A stretch of 64,000 nt of DNA from Woeseia sp. (GTDB lineage: Bacteria; Pseudomonadota; Gammaproteobacteria; Steroidobacterales; Woeseiaceae), in the NCBI GenBank assembly GCA_021773015.1, contig JAJFKW010000001.1, forward strand, positions 1,178,001 through 1,242,000. Direction: 5' to 3'. The position numbers and the translations under genes were made by a program. A model generated the notes under the pieces. The model was not told where the DNA came from. It worked only from the letters and a program-made list of their open reading frames with translations, and made no database searches. Below, one piece after another: positions 26,184 to 34,809 of this stretch (positions within the stretch are counted from its first letter, which is position 1; every line of letters starts with the position of its first letter).

Positions 26184-27551
26184 TTATGACAGTCCCAAAT
26201 AGGGGTAAATCATGTCGCTGACCGTATGAAAATTATCCGTGATTAAAATCAAACCAAACGCGATGATGATGATCATGCTGACAATACTGATGGCGCGTGC
26301 TTTGCTCGCCAACATTAGCAACATGCTGTTCATTTTCGACAAATACCACGCAGATAATAGAAACGGTATTGCGACGCCAATGGAAAACGTTGCCATGATG
26401 CCTGCGCCTATGGCTGCGCTACCAATCGCGCCAACGTAAATTATTAGAGTCGCGACAATTGCGCCACCAAAACACGCGGTGCAACCTAGTGCATAACCCA
26501 TTGATACGAAGAGCGAACCCGCCATGTCGCGCCGGTTGACGGCGCTCATCGCCTTCGGATTAGGAATATTGCATGCCAGGTTTCTGCCACCGCGAACCCC
26601 TACCCAAATGCCCATCAAGATCACAACAATCCCGGCGGCAATGGCAACGTTTCGACTGTGCTCTGCGAATAACAGCTGTGCGGTATGCCCGACATGGCCA
26701 ATGACTGCACCCGCTAATGTATACAAGATAGTGAAGCCGGCAACAAAAGCCAGAGCGATCTGCATTACCTTCTTACGAATATGCGGCGCCAATTGAGCAG
26801 TGTTTCTACCACCGTCTCCTGGAACGGTGGCAAAAGAGCTAATGATCGATGCAAATATTACGACGAGTTGCAGCAAGCATGGGGTCAATACCGATGATAA
26901 CAATCCCGCCCCCAGCGCGAGCATTGCAATCGGTGTAATGTCACTGCTGGACTTTAGATCCTCCGGTAACGAATAAGGTGCCATCCATTGTCCAATAAAT
27001 GTCAGCTTTTCCTGACTACCTAGATAGTAGTTAGAAACGTATAGCTCGATGCTCCCGTGATCGCCGATACTGACCAGACTACCGTCGCTGGCTCGCTTTG
27101 GAATACTGTACACGCTGATGCGGTGATGCTCGGCAATATTCGGACCACTCGCAACTGCAGGTTGGTAGGTCTTCTCGCCAACTTTCAGATGTACCTCCGG
27201 TAGATCAAAAGCCAACTTGCCTTCATGGATATTTTCGCTGACAAAAAATATGAAATTTCGATCGGGTCGCAAATTGCCGATCGTACTCGCGCGATCTACG
27301 TACTGAAAAAACTCGTTAGTCGCAAAAGTAGCCGTCAATTCCAATTGAGGATGGTTGACGAGGTAACGCGTCAAGTGCATGGAAACGCGACCCGCTTTCG
27401 TCATTCGGGCATCCGCGCCAACACCACTCAACAACTGTTTGCCCTGCACGAAGTACGGAAATACCAGCCAGGCGGACGCGATTATCACGCTAACCAACAA
27501 AATTAGCCCAACGCGGCCATAGCGAATTCGTGCGGTGGTTTCCATGGTCAT
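26184..27551 (-). CDS. CcdA/DsbD-like transmembrane thiol-disulfide or metal transporter with extracytoplasmic N-terminal domain
   Basis: Of 455 residues, the first membrane segment is at about 12-32. A roughly 175-residue periplasmic domain follows, then six membrane segments from about 210 to the end. The membrane part resembles CcdA/MauF: SSVLTPCLLQLVVIFASI at the start of the core, and YALGCTACFGGAIVATLI later, giving the two buried cysteine sites. CcdA-type proteins pass electrons to periplasmic thioredoxin-like proteins. The adjacent SCO1 homologue is a plausible partner. The N-terminal domain is not one I recognise. The start ATG at 27551 lies 3 bases after the SCO1 stop, with an ATG two codons later as an alternative. 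Confidence 0.78.
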   Translation of the reverse strand: MTMETTARIRYGRVGLILLVSVIIASAWLVFPYFVQGKQLLSGVGADARMTKAGRVSMHLTRYLVNHPQLELTATFATNEFFQYVDRASTIGNLRPDRNFIFFVSENIHEGKLAFDLPEVHLKVGEKTYQPAVASGPNIAEHHRISVYSIPKRASDGSLVSIGDHGSIELYVSNYYLGSQEKLTFIGQWMAPYSLPEDLKSSSDITPIAMLALGAGLLSSVLTPCLLQLVVIFASIISSFATVPGDGGRNTAQLAPHIRKKVMQIALAFVAGFTILYTLAGAVIGHVGHTAQLLFAEHSRNVAIAAGIVVILMGIWVGVRGGRNLACNIPNPKAMSAVNRRDMAGSLFVSMGYALGCTACFGGAIVATLIIYVGAIGSAAIGAGIMATFSIGVAIPFLLSAWYLSKMNSMLLMLASKARAISIVSMIIIIAFGLILITDNFHTVSDMIYPYLGLS

Positions 27552-27554
27552 GTG

Positions 27555-28100
27555 CTAGCGAATGCTATCGGCGATTTTGCTTGGCGGCGTATTCAGAGCA
27601 AATACGTCGATAAGTTCGCCATCTGGTGATAACAAGAAAATGCTAGGCGTATGCTGAACGGTATAGTGATCCTCGGACTTTGTAACGACGAAAGTCACGT
27701 TGAAGTTTTTTGCGGCATCCGCAATTTGTTTATACGTACCGGACAGACCAAGCATATGGCCACCAAAGGCGCGTGCATAATCATCCGTTTTCGTCGCGGA
27801 ATCTCGTTCTGTATCGACACTGATAAAAATACCAATAGCGTCTTCCGATGACAGCTGTAAAGCTCTTGCCATATTAGCGGCAATCATCGGGCAGACATGC
27901 GCACAATGGGTAAAGCCAAACGCCAATAGAACATGCTTGCCATTGAATTCGTTGAAACGCACTATTTCACCGTTCCGATTCTGCAACTCGAAGGCGGGCT
28001 TGACGTCGTTTAATTTGAACTCAGCAGTGGCAACGCCCGTCCTCGCAGACGAAACAACGATTGTCAGCAGCAAAATGCAGAAAGCCTTTTTATCGATCAT
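27555..28100 (-). CDS. SCO1/SenC-family copper chaperone or thioredoxin-like protein
   Basis: SCO proteins deliver copper to cytochrome oxidase or act as periplasmic thiol-disulfide enzymes. The ATG at 28100 gives a Sec signal (MIDKKAFCILLLTIVVSSAR, cleavage near TAEF). The thioredoxin fold carries the copper motif FTHCAHVCPMIA (Cys-x3-Cys), and the third ligand His lies in VQHTPSIFLLSPDGE. The length of 181 residues is normal. It is the first gene of an operon with a CcdA-like and a beta-propeller gene, which suggests maturation of a copper or heme protein. The target is not encoded next to it. Confidence 0.88.
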   Translation of the reverse strand: MIDKKAFCILLLTIVVSSARTGVATAEFKLNDVKPAFELQNRNGEIVRFNEFNGKHVLLAFGFTHCAHVCPMIAANMARALQLSSEDAIGIFISVDTERDSATKTDDYARAFGGHMLGLSGTYKQIADAAKNFNVTFVVTKSEDHYTVQHTPSIFLLSPDGELIDVFALNTPPSKIADSIR

Positions 28101-28223
28101 GGGTGGTTGGACACTCAATTCGAATGAATCCGATGCGCGAGTCAATAATTGTATCTACTTCGGCAGCCCGCTGCGAAATTCGTTCCAATAAATTGATGAC
28201 CCAAAGGGCGTTTCTCAGGGTGC

Positions 28224-30245
28224 CTAATTGGCTGGTAGGTATTCGCCAAGAAATTGCTCAAGTGCCGCTAGCACCTGCAGTCTCGATTCGCCCATCCTCA
28301 GGTAGTGATCCTCGCCCTTCAATTCGATAAACTCGACCGGCGTGTTTACTTTTTCAAGTGCGCGCCGCATCAACGTACTTTGCATTATCGGCACAACGAT
28401 GTCGTTATAGCCATGTATAAGAAGAACCGGCACCTTAATATCACTGGCCTGGTGTAATGGCGACATGGCGTTCAGCGCTTGTTTCTCGCCCGCACTCGAG
28501 CCGAATTGTTCTTGCCAGAATAGGTACGTCGAATGTTTGCTGCCGACGTTTTGTCGGATCTCTCTGAACATTCGTCCAACATCGCTGACACCAGCAATCG
28601 ACACGACACACTGGTAGTCTATGTCTGAATTCGCGCCGGCGGAGAGCGCCGCGTATCCGCCATAGCTCGCGCCAACGATACAAACCCGCGTTGGATCGAT
28701 CAAACCCTGATCGCTAAGATATGCAACGCCGTCATCAACATCCGTGGACATTTTGCGTCCCCACTCGGCATAGCCGGCCTTCGTGAATGAATATCCGAAT
28801 CCAGATGAACCACGAAACTGCGGCCGTAGCACCACATAACCGCGACTCGCCAAATACTGGGTCAACCAATCAAAGTCCAATCGATCATGCGCACGCGGCC
28901 CACCGTGCGGCAGTACGATTAGTGGCGCAGCGCCGCCTTCAACCACATTGGATTTGGCCGTGACGAGTGCCGGTATCATTAGTCCGTCGCGCGCAATGTA
29001 CTCGACTACTTGTGTACGGCTAACGAGCGCAGGCGTAATTGCAGGTCTGATGTTTGCCAGCACGACGGGTTTGCTAGCGCCCTCTTTGAGGAGAATGTAC
29101 AACCCGGAATTCCAGCCACCGCTTATCCGAAATAGAAGATTCTCGAACCCTGGCGTCCAGTCAATCAAGCGCGTTGCTGTACCTTCATATGCTTCCGTCA
29201 ATTGACGAACTCGCGCATCCAATACTTCATCAAAAAACTCGTACGTGGGTGCCAACCCAGAGTACTCAACGCCATACACTACCCGGTTGAAATCGACGAT
29301 AGACAATGCGACGCTCGCATTATCACGTTCAAATAGCGGACCCTCGACCTCACCGTCCGTTAGATTCATTCGATAGAACGAAGTAAAGTCCGAATTTTCG
29401 CGGTAGCTGGTAAACAACAGTGCATCGCGCGACGGTGTCAGCCCGACAAAATTTCGCAAACGTCTTTCCGTCTCCTCTTCGAATAGTAAGCGTCGCTTTT
29501 TCCCGTCGTACACCCAAACACGGTGACGATCTTTTAATTCGTCAAAGTCCTCTTCGATGAGCGGCCGGCCTTCCCCATCGACAAACCAATCTCGAGTGAT
29601 TGAAGACCCGCGCGCAACGACTCCGCCGCGCCGCCTCTTGACATTGACATCTAGAAGGCTATATCGAGAATCTTGTCCTTTTCTAAGTGTATATGCCGGC
29701 ATAAGAACCGACTTTTTATCGGAACCGATTCCAGAAATTCGGCCAAGGCCAGATTGCAGCGCCAAACCCTTTTGATTTTGCAGTAGCTGTGCGGATTTTC
29801 CCGTCTCAAGATCGAACAGAAACGCAGAGCTAAAGTCATAACGCACGCCGATTGTGTTGATGCGTCTCGACTGCGAGGCCAATAGCACGACTTTGTCTTC
29901 TGTAAGAAATTTTATACGTTCCATATTGACAGCCGCAACACTTGTCACGCCAACAATTTCACCAGATGCAATGTTCTGAACCACTACGACATCGGCCTCA
30001 GCGCTAGTGTTTCGGTAAGCGATTTTGCTGGCATCCGGCGACAGCGCCATCTGCGATATCTCGGGCAGTTCGCCGTACTCCTCCAGCGGCAACGGGTCTT
30101 GTGCGATCGATACAGACATCATTGTATTTGAAACCAAAAAGACAAAAAAATGACTCTTGTACGAACTCTGGCAACGTCCGAAAAAAGAAACGCTTCGGTA
30201 TTGCCGCACGCGATCATGCATTGATTTATTGATTCGACCAGTCAT
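28224..30245 (-). CDS. S9-family serine peptidase (prolyl oligopeptidase/acylaminoacyl-peptidase type)
   Basis: This is a two-domain exopeptidase or oligopeptidase, probably periplasmic. The N-terminal beta-propeller runs from about 50 to 400, and the C-terminal alpha/beta hydrolase domain holds the triad. Ser is in VGASYGGYAALSAG, Asp in IHGYNDIVVPIM and His in GEDHYLRMGES. The length is 673 residues. The N terminus is unusual: a polar leader of about 30 residues precedes a hydrophobic core FFVFLVSNTMMSVSIA and a likely cleavage before QDP. The ATG overlaps the stop of the short upstream paralogue by ATGA, suggesting translational coupling; an ATG at 30221 is an alternative start. Confidence 0.9.
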   Translation of the reverse strand: MTGRINKSMHDRVRQYRSVSFFGRCQSSYKSHFFVFLVSNTMMSVSIAQDPLPLEEYGELPEISQMALSPDASKIAYRNTSAEADVVVVQNIASGEIVGVTSVAAVNMERIKFLTEDKVVLLASQSRRINTIGVRYDFSSAFLFDLETGKSAQLLQNQKGLALQSGLGRISGIGSDKKSVLMPAYTLRKGQDSRYSLLDVNVKRRRGGVVARGSSITRDWFVDGEGRPLIEEDFDELKDRHRVWVYDGKKRRLLFEEETERRLRNFVGLTPSRDALLFTSYRENSDFTSFYRMNLTDGEVEGPLFERDNASVALSIVDFNRVVYGVEYSGLAPTYEFFDEVLDARVRQLTEAYEGTATRLIDWTPGFENLLFRISGGWNSGLYILLKEGASKPVVLANIRPAITPALVSRTQVVEYIARDGLMIPALVTAKSNVVEGGAAPLIVLPHGGPRAHDRLDFDWLTQYLASRGYVVLRPQFRGSSGFGYSFTKAGYAEWGRKMSTDVDDGVAYLSDQGLIDPTRVCIVGASYGGYAALSAGANSDIDYQCVVSIAGVSDVGRMFREIRQNVGSKHSTYLFWQEQFGSSAGEKQALNAMSPLHQASDIKVPVLLIHGYNDIVVPIMQSTLMRRALEKVNTPVEFIELKGEDHYLRMGESRLQVLAALEQFLGEYLPAN

Positions 30246-30463
30246 AGTGTGCCGCCCAGAAATTTGCCCAGCGCCAAATCCTGCACAACAACAGCATCCA
30301 TATCGTTCGTGATATTTCGATACGCAATTCGATTGCCGCTAGGCGACACCGCAATTTGGGAAATGGTTGGAAGATCGCCGTATTCCTCCAGCCTCGCCAT
30401 TTGCTGCGCAATAGCCGAGGTGGTCAAAAACAGCAACAAAATTATGCTCTGCGTTTTCTTCAT
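30242..30463 (-). pseudogene. truncated N-terminal fragment of an S9-peptidase paralogue
   Basis: This 73-codon ORF has its own Sec signal (MKKTQSIILLLFLTTSAIAQ) followed by LEEYGDLPTISQIAVSP and a first propeller blade, then stops after LGKFLGG. Residues 25-70 align without gaps to the start of the mature downstream S9 peptidase, with about 26 of 46 identities by eye. It therefore looks like the 5' end of a duplicated peptidase gene whose remainder was lost. Its stop overlaps the ATG of the intact gene. It may be dead, or it may survive as a leader ORF that drives translation of the intact copy. An in-frame TTG at 30487 is less likely than the ATG at 30463. Confidence 0.75.
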
Positions 30464-30627
30464 TTTTTTGTTCCGCAGCTGTACCAACAGCTCTTAAAGC
30501 TACACTTGAGCAATTCAGAACACTGATGGTACCAGTACAGGCAAGGCATGCAAAACTCGATTCTCTGACCTGCCGGGTCAGCGTCAGAAACGGACGAAAA
30601 TGGCACACCTATCGCGTTACGCTTAGA

Positions 30628-31128
30628 TCAACTACACCATTCTTCGACGCGCGCTTTAGTCTCCGCCAGCATTGCGGCGGCATCGCTCTTAGAAAGGAAT
30701 TCGCGCTTTCCATTTGCATCAGTCTGATACAAACGATCTGAGGCAACATAGGAGTCGTAAATTTCCGTTGCGCGTTTACAGTTGTGCGCCGCGGTTTTTT
30801 GTCGGTCTGCGCGTTCAGCATCAGTTTCGCCTGGAGCTGCATAGCTGCTGGGTGCCGAGGCATCAACGTCTGCCGCCGCCTGAGTGTCGTCCAGCGTACC
30901 TTTTGAGTACCAGATGAATTCGACGCTAACAGCGTTATCATGATCCGGTTTATCGCTATAGTGAACTTTGCCCTGTTCGTCCACCCAGGAGTAGATCGGC
31001 CGGTCCGAGTCAACGTAGTGAGTTACCCCCTGTGCATCCACCCACTGCCATACATCGGCGCGAGCGGTACTCGCTACGCCAAGCAGAAGCGCCATCAGAA
31101 AAAGTACTCTGACCATAGTCGTCTCCAT
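30628..31128 (-). CDS. exported DUF4124-domain protein
   Basis: The 166-residue product has a Sec signal (MVRVLFLMALLLGVASTARA from the second Met). Two adjacent copies of the DUF4124 core follow: VWQWVDAQGVTHYVDSD and IYSWVDEQGKVHYSDKPD. The C-terminal half is a charged helix with two cysteines (AAHNCKRATE and the final EEWCS), which could form a disulfide. DUF4124 proteins are common in gammaproteobacteria, with no firm role. Two tandem cores instead of the usual single one is a small oddity. The gene lies downstream of bioB by 114 bases on the same strand. Confidence 0.8.
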   Translation of the reverse strand: METTMVRVLFLMALLLGVASTARADVWQWVDAQGVTHYVDSDRPIYSWVDEQGKVHYSDKPDHDNAVSVEFIWYSKGTLDDTQAAADVDASAPSSYAAPGETDAERADRQKTAAHNCKRATEIYDSYVASDRLYQTDANGKREFLSKSDAAAMLAETKARVEEWCS

Positions 31129-31242
31129 TCAATACGAATTCTGACGCTTTCGTGCTAACTTTCCGGTGATCGCGGTCACAGAGTTGCGACCGGTTCTTTA
31201 TAATCTATTGTTATGTGAAACGAATTATTCGCGCCACCTCAG

Positions 31243-32235
31243 CTAGCCGGCCGCGCTCGTTTTGACTTCAGACGGACTCTCCGGACGCAATCCCAGTCTT
31301 GCAAAGAGATCCCGGTCTTTGCTTTCTTGCGGGTTCGGGGTGGTTAGCAGCTGATCGCCCATAAATATCGAATTCGCGCCCGCCAGGAAACACAAGGCTT
31401 GTAATTCATCGCTCATGTTTTCGCGACCGGCCGACAATCGAATATGACTCGCCGGCATCAATATTTTCGCAACAGCAATGGTGCGAACGAATTCAATACC
31501 GTCGAAGTCGCCAAGATCTGCCATAGGCGTACCGGCGACTCTAACGAGTAAATTGATCGGCACACTCTCTGGGTGTTCCGGTAGAGACGCTAAGGTTTGC
31601 AGCATTCCAACGCGGTCTGATCGACTTTCCCCCATGCCGACAATGCCACCGCAACAAACGCTAATTCCTGCCTTGCGCACTTGCTCGAGCGTATCGAGCC
31701 GTTCTTGATAGGTTCTGGTCGTTATGATTTCGTCGTAGTATTCCTCGGATGTATCCACATTGTGATTGTAATAATCTAGGCCCGCCGCCTTTAGTTGTTG
31801 TGCTTGTTGGTCGGAAAGCATGCCTAACGTGACACAGCTTTCCATGCCAAGATTCTTGACTTCGCGAATCATCGCTGCAACTTTCGGTACATCGCGATCT
31901 TTGAGTTCCCGCCATGCGGCTCCCATACAATATCGAGTCGCACCGGAATCGCGTGCAGCTCTCGCCGACTCCGCGACCAATTTCACATCCATTAACTTTT
32001 CTGCCTGCACGCCAGTTTGATAGTTGATTGACTGTGGGCAATATTTACAGTCCTCCGGGCAGCCACCCGTCTTGATGCTCAAGAGCGTGCTAAGTTGCAC
32101 CTCATTGGGATCGAAATACTGGCGATGTTCGCTTTGTGAGCGGTAGATAAGATCGTTTAGTGGCAAATCAAACAACGCCTCGATTTCGGGGCGTGTCCAA
32201 TCGTTGCGGGGTGCCAAATTCGCGCGTTTATTCAT
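31243..32235 (-). CDS. bioB: biotin synthase
   Basis: BioB is a radical-SAM enzyme that inserts sulfur into dethiobiotin. The radical-SAM cluster motif is [11 protein letters not shown] near residue 54 (Cys-x3-Cys-x2-Cys). Other family segments are [49 protein letters not shown] and the C-terminal [16 protein letters not shown], with the Arg of IRLSAGREN as the [2Fe-2S] ligand region. The length of 330 residues is normal. Other bio genes are not next to it. A flavoprotein gene is transcribed divergently, 150 bases away. Confidence 0.97.
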   Translation of the reverse strand: MNKRANLAPRNDWTRPEIEALFDLPLNDLIYRSQSEHRQYFDPNEVQLSTLLSIKTGGCPEDCKYCPQSINYQTGVQAEKLMDVKLVAESARAARDSGATRYCMGAAWRELKDRDVPKVAAMIREVKNLGMESCVTLGMLSDQQAQQLKAAGLDYYNHNVDTSEEYYDEIITTRTYQERLDTLEQVRKAGISVCCGGIVGMGESRSDRVGMLQTLASLPEHPESVPINLLVRVAGTPMADLGDFDGIEFVRTIAVAKILMPASHIRLSAGRENMSDELQALCFLAGANSIFMGDQLLTTPNPQESKDRDLFARLGLRPESPSEVKTSAAG

Positions 32236-32385
32236 TCAATTTTTTCCTACGACTGCGGTCATTCACGGATACGCCTCATTTGGCAGGTTCAATGACTTTG
32301 CTAGCAAAGTCAACCATTCGGCGAGCAAGGGAGCAATAGTGACAATGCTTGGAAATTCGCGGCGATCTGCCTTATTGTCGAGCAC

Positions 32386-33528
32386 ATGATTGAGGACGCA
32401 GAATGCGTGGTGATCGGGGCAGGCGTAGTTGGCTTGGCCATCGCAAAACGATTGGCAGAAGATGGGCGGGCGGTCGCCGTCGTTGAAAAAGAAAGCAAGA
32501 TTGGCAAGCATGCCAGCAGTCGAAATTCTGAGGTCATACACGCCGGACTCTATTACCCGACTGGGTCGCTTAGGGCATCACTCTGCATCGACGGTCGAAA
32601 TCGCCTCTACCAATATTGTGAACAACGCAATATCGCCCAGCGCAGGATCGGCAAACTCATCGTCGCAAAATCTGTTGACGAGCTAGGTCGACTACGAGAA
32701 ATTCGTCAGCTTGCAACCAATAACGGCGTTACCGACTTGCGCTGGCTAAGCGAGAAGGACCTGCAGGTACTCGAACCACAGATCGCTGGCCAGGCAGGCC
32801 TATTGTCACCGTCAACCGGTATCGTAGATTCACACGGGCTGATGATGGCCATGGTCGCTGATATCGAAGCAAACAATGGCACGGTGTTGTTGCACAACGA
32901 GGTGACGAATATTGAAGCAACAGCAGACGGTTTCGTGCTAACAATTTTGCGACAATCGAACGAATCGGTACGTTGCAACGTTCTAATCAACGCAGCCGGC
33001 TTGTTTGCACAAAATGTATCAAGGATCACCGCGGATTTCCCAGCTGCATTAATTCCACAACAACATCTCGCGATCGGACATTATTTTTCCTACGATGGCG
33101 ATTCGCCGTTCAATAGGCTTATTTATCCGCTACCCAGCAATGGCGGACTTGGGATTCATGCGACACTCGATTTAGCCGGTTCTATCCGATTTGGCCCAAA
33201 TCTCAGGTGGGTGGACGCGATCAACTACGATTTCGATGTGACTTGCAAACGCGAATTTTGTCAGGCAATCGAGACCTACTACCCTGCCATCGACGCGGCC
33301 CGCCTGCAGCCCGCGTACACTGGCATTCGCCCCAAATTATCTGGAGCCCAAATGCCGGCCGTTGACTTCAAAATTCAAGGACGGCGGGAACACGGCATGC
33401 CCGGCTTGATTAACCTTTACGGCATTGATTCCCCCGGGTTGACTTCGTCACTTGCAATTGCGGAACACGTACAAAAATTGTTGGCAGAAAGCGAAAAACA
33501 AATTACGCCAGCCCCGCCGGCTTTATGA
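32386..33528 (+). CDS. FAD-dependent oxidoreductase, L-2-hydroxyglutarate oxidase-like
   Basis: This 380-residue flavoprotein of the DAO fold resembles L-2-hydroxyglutarate oxidase/dehydrogenase. The FAD motif is VVIGAGVVGLAIAKRLAEDG (residues 8-27). SSRNSEVIHAGLYYPTGSLR follows, a diagnostic pattern of the LhgO group, and later GIVDSHGLM and a C-terminal GIDSPGLTSSLAIAEHV. It has no signal peptide. Family members oxidise L-2-hydroxyglutarate to 2-oxoglutarate and feed electrons to quinones or oxygen. A related 2-hydroxyacid is possible. It converges with the aminotransferase gene 22 bases downstream. Confidence 0.88.
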   Translation: MIEDAECVVIGAGVVGLAIAKRLAEDGRAVAVVEKESKIGKHASSRNSEVIHAGLYYPTGSLRASLCIDGRNRLYQYCEQRNIAQRRIGKLIVAKSVDELGRLREIRQLATNNGVTDLRWLSEKDLQVLEPQIAGQAGLLSPSTGIVDSHGLMMAMVADIEANNGTVLLHNEVTNIEATADGFVLTILRQSNESVRCNVLINAAGLFAQNVSRITADFPAALIPQQHLAIGHYFSYDGDSPFNRLIYPLPSNGGLGIHATLDLAGSIRFGPNLRWVDAINYDFDVTCKREFCQAIETYYPAIDAARLQPAYTGIRPKLSGAQMPAVDFKIQGRREHGMPGLINLYGIDSPGLTSSLAIAEHVQKLLAESEKQITPAPPAL

Positions 33529-33550
33529 GGTTGGCATCGTCAATTTTACG

Positions 33551-34732
33551 TCATACGCAGCGCGCAATAATTTGCATATCGTTATCGTAGGTCTCAGGCC
33601 CAAGCGGACCAAATGAAAACCGGACAAAATGTTCGAGAGACCCAGTTCCCGTTTTGCGACGCCGCATATCACACAGTGGACCAGGCAATATTCCCGAACG
33701 ATGTTTGAATAGCCGCTGGTTAAATGTATCTGCTGTGAGGCCGTTGGGCAGCTGACCCCAGTGATAAAAGCCACCGTCACCGGTCGCCAGTTCGAAGCCG
33801 AGCGCTTCCAATCCTGTTCGATACCTTTTGCGTTGCGAACCATAGAACGAACAAATAGCATCCCGGGCATGGGCCACACGATGTGGCGAAAGCAATTTCG
33901 TTACATATAGCTGCGATGCGCGAGAAACGCCGCCCATTCCAAATGACGAGTAGTTTCGGAAGATCTCAATGTGCCTTTTTGCTGCGATTATCCAGCCAAC
34001 ACGCATACCAGGAACTTGTAATCCCTTCGTGGCAGCGCCAGAGACAAAAATGTCGGTGTTATCTATATCCTCAATGTAACGCAGCGCACTCTCGGGAGCC
34101 GGATCGCAGTAAAATTCGTAGGCTTCATCGAACAACGCTCCGCGACCATCACCGCTATAGGCATTGACCAAACCGCTCAATGCTGCGCCCGTCATTGTTA
34201 CACCTGTTGGGTTGCAGGGGTTGCTCTTCACCAGTAGTACCCGCGAGGTTCCAGCAATTGGATCAATATCGTAGTCTTTTGTCTCCGGTCTGAACTTATT
34301 GTCCACGTTACTCGGTATGTAATGTACTTTGCGGCCCAGCAATTTGAGCATGTCGTAATACGGTGTGTACTCGGTTTCTTCGACAGCGACGCAGATATCG
34401 GCCTCCAAAAACGCTAACGTCGCTAACAGTCCAGGTCGGCCGCCAGCAAAAACTGCGACGTGGTCCGGTGAAATTCCGGCGTCGTAATGCGCATTGTAGT
34501 AGTCGCTAATCGCCTCCCTAAGCTCGCTCTCGCCGGTCGCTTTCGGGTATTTCAGATCAGTGGACTGTAACTCGATCTGCGCTGGCAGCGCTGGTCCGCC
34601 CGGAACTTGCGTCGTCAGCGGGTAGCCTTGTGCCCACGGGTGTGTCCCCTGATCACCCATGTATTCTTGCGTGGCATCGGCGAACTTAAACAGCGTTTCG
34701 TAAACGCCCATCGGCGGAAATTGTTGCAGCAT
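33551..34732 (-). CDS. class I/II pyridoxal-phosphate aminotransferase
   Basis: This is a fold-type I aminotransferase. Family landmarks are FAGGRPGLLATLAFLE, VKSNPCNPTGVTM with the conserved Asn, ALFDEAYEFY with the pyridine-binding Asp, and SGAATKGLQVPGMRVGW with the Schiff-base Lys. The ATG at 34732 gives MLQQFPPMGVYE and 393 residues; a TTG at 34753 would begin at the base of a terminator-like hairpin and is less likely. It is downstream of the aromatic-acid MFS gene. The substrate is unclear; family members handle aromatic or aliphatic amino acids. Confidence 0.88.
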   Translation of the reverse strand: MLQQFPPMGVYETLFKFADATQEYMGDQGTHPWAQGYPLTTQVPGGPALPAQIELQSTDLKYPKATGESELREAISDYYNAHYDAGISPDHVAVFAGGRPGLLATLAFLEADICVAVEETEYTPYYDMLKLLGRKVHYIPSNVDNKFRPETKDYDIDPIAGTSRVLLVKSNPCNPTGVTMTGAALSGLVNAYSGDGRGALFDEAYEFYCDPAPESALRYIEDIDNTDIFVSGAATKGLQVPGMRVGWIIAAKRHIEIFRNYSSFGMGGVSRASQLYVTKLLSPHRVAHARDAICSFYGSQRKRYRTGLEALGFELATGDGGFYHWGQLPNGLTADTFNQRLFKHRSGILPGPLCDMRRRKTGTGSLEHFVRFSFGPLGPETYDNDMQIIARCV

Positions 34733-34756
34733 GGGTTGTGCGTCGGCTGGCAATAA

Positions 34757-34787
34757 ACGCAGGCGAGCTTAAGGCAAGCCGCCTGCG
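34757..34787 (-). terminator. hairpin between MFS transporter and aminotransferase genes
   Basis: CGCAGGCG (34758-34765) pairs with CGCCTGCG (34780-34787), with an inner GCTT/AAGC stem and the loop AAGGC; one A is bulged. On the minus strand it is followed by TTTATT, so it can act as a terminator or attenuator for the MFS transcript just before the aminotransferase start. Confidence 0.65.
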
Positions 34788-34809
34788 GACTCAAGCTCCC
34801 GGCAAGCGG

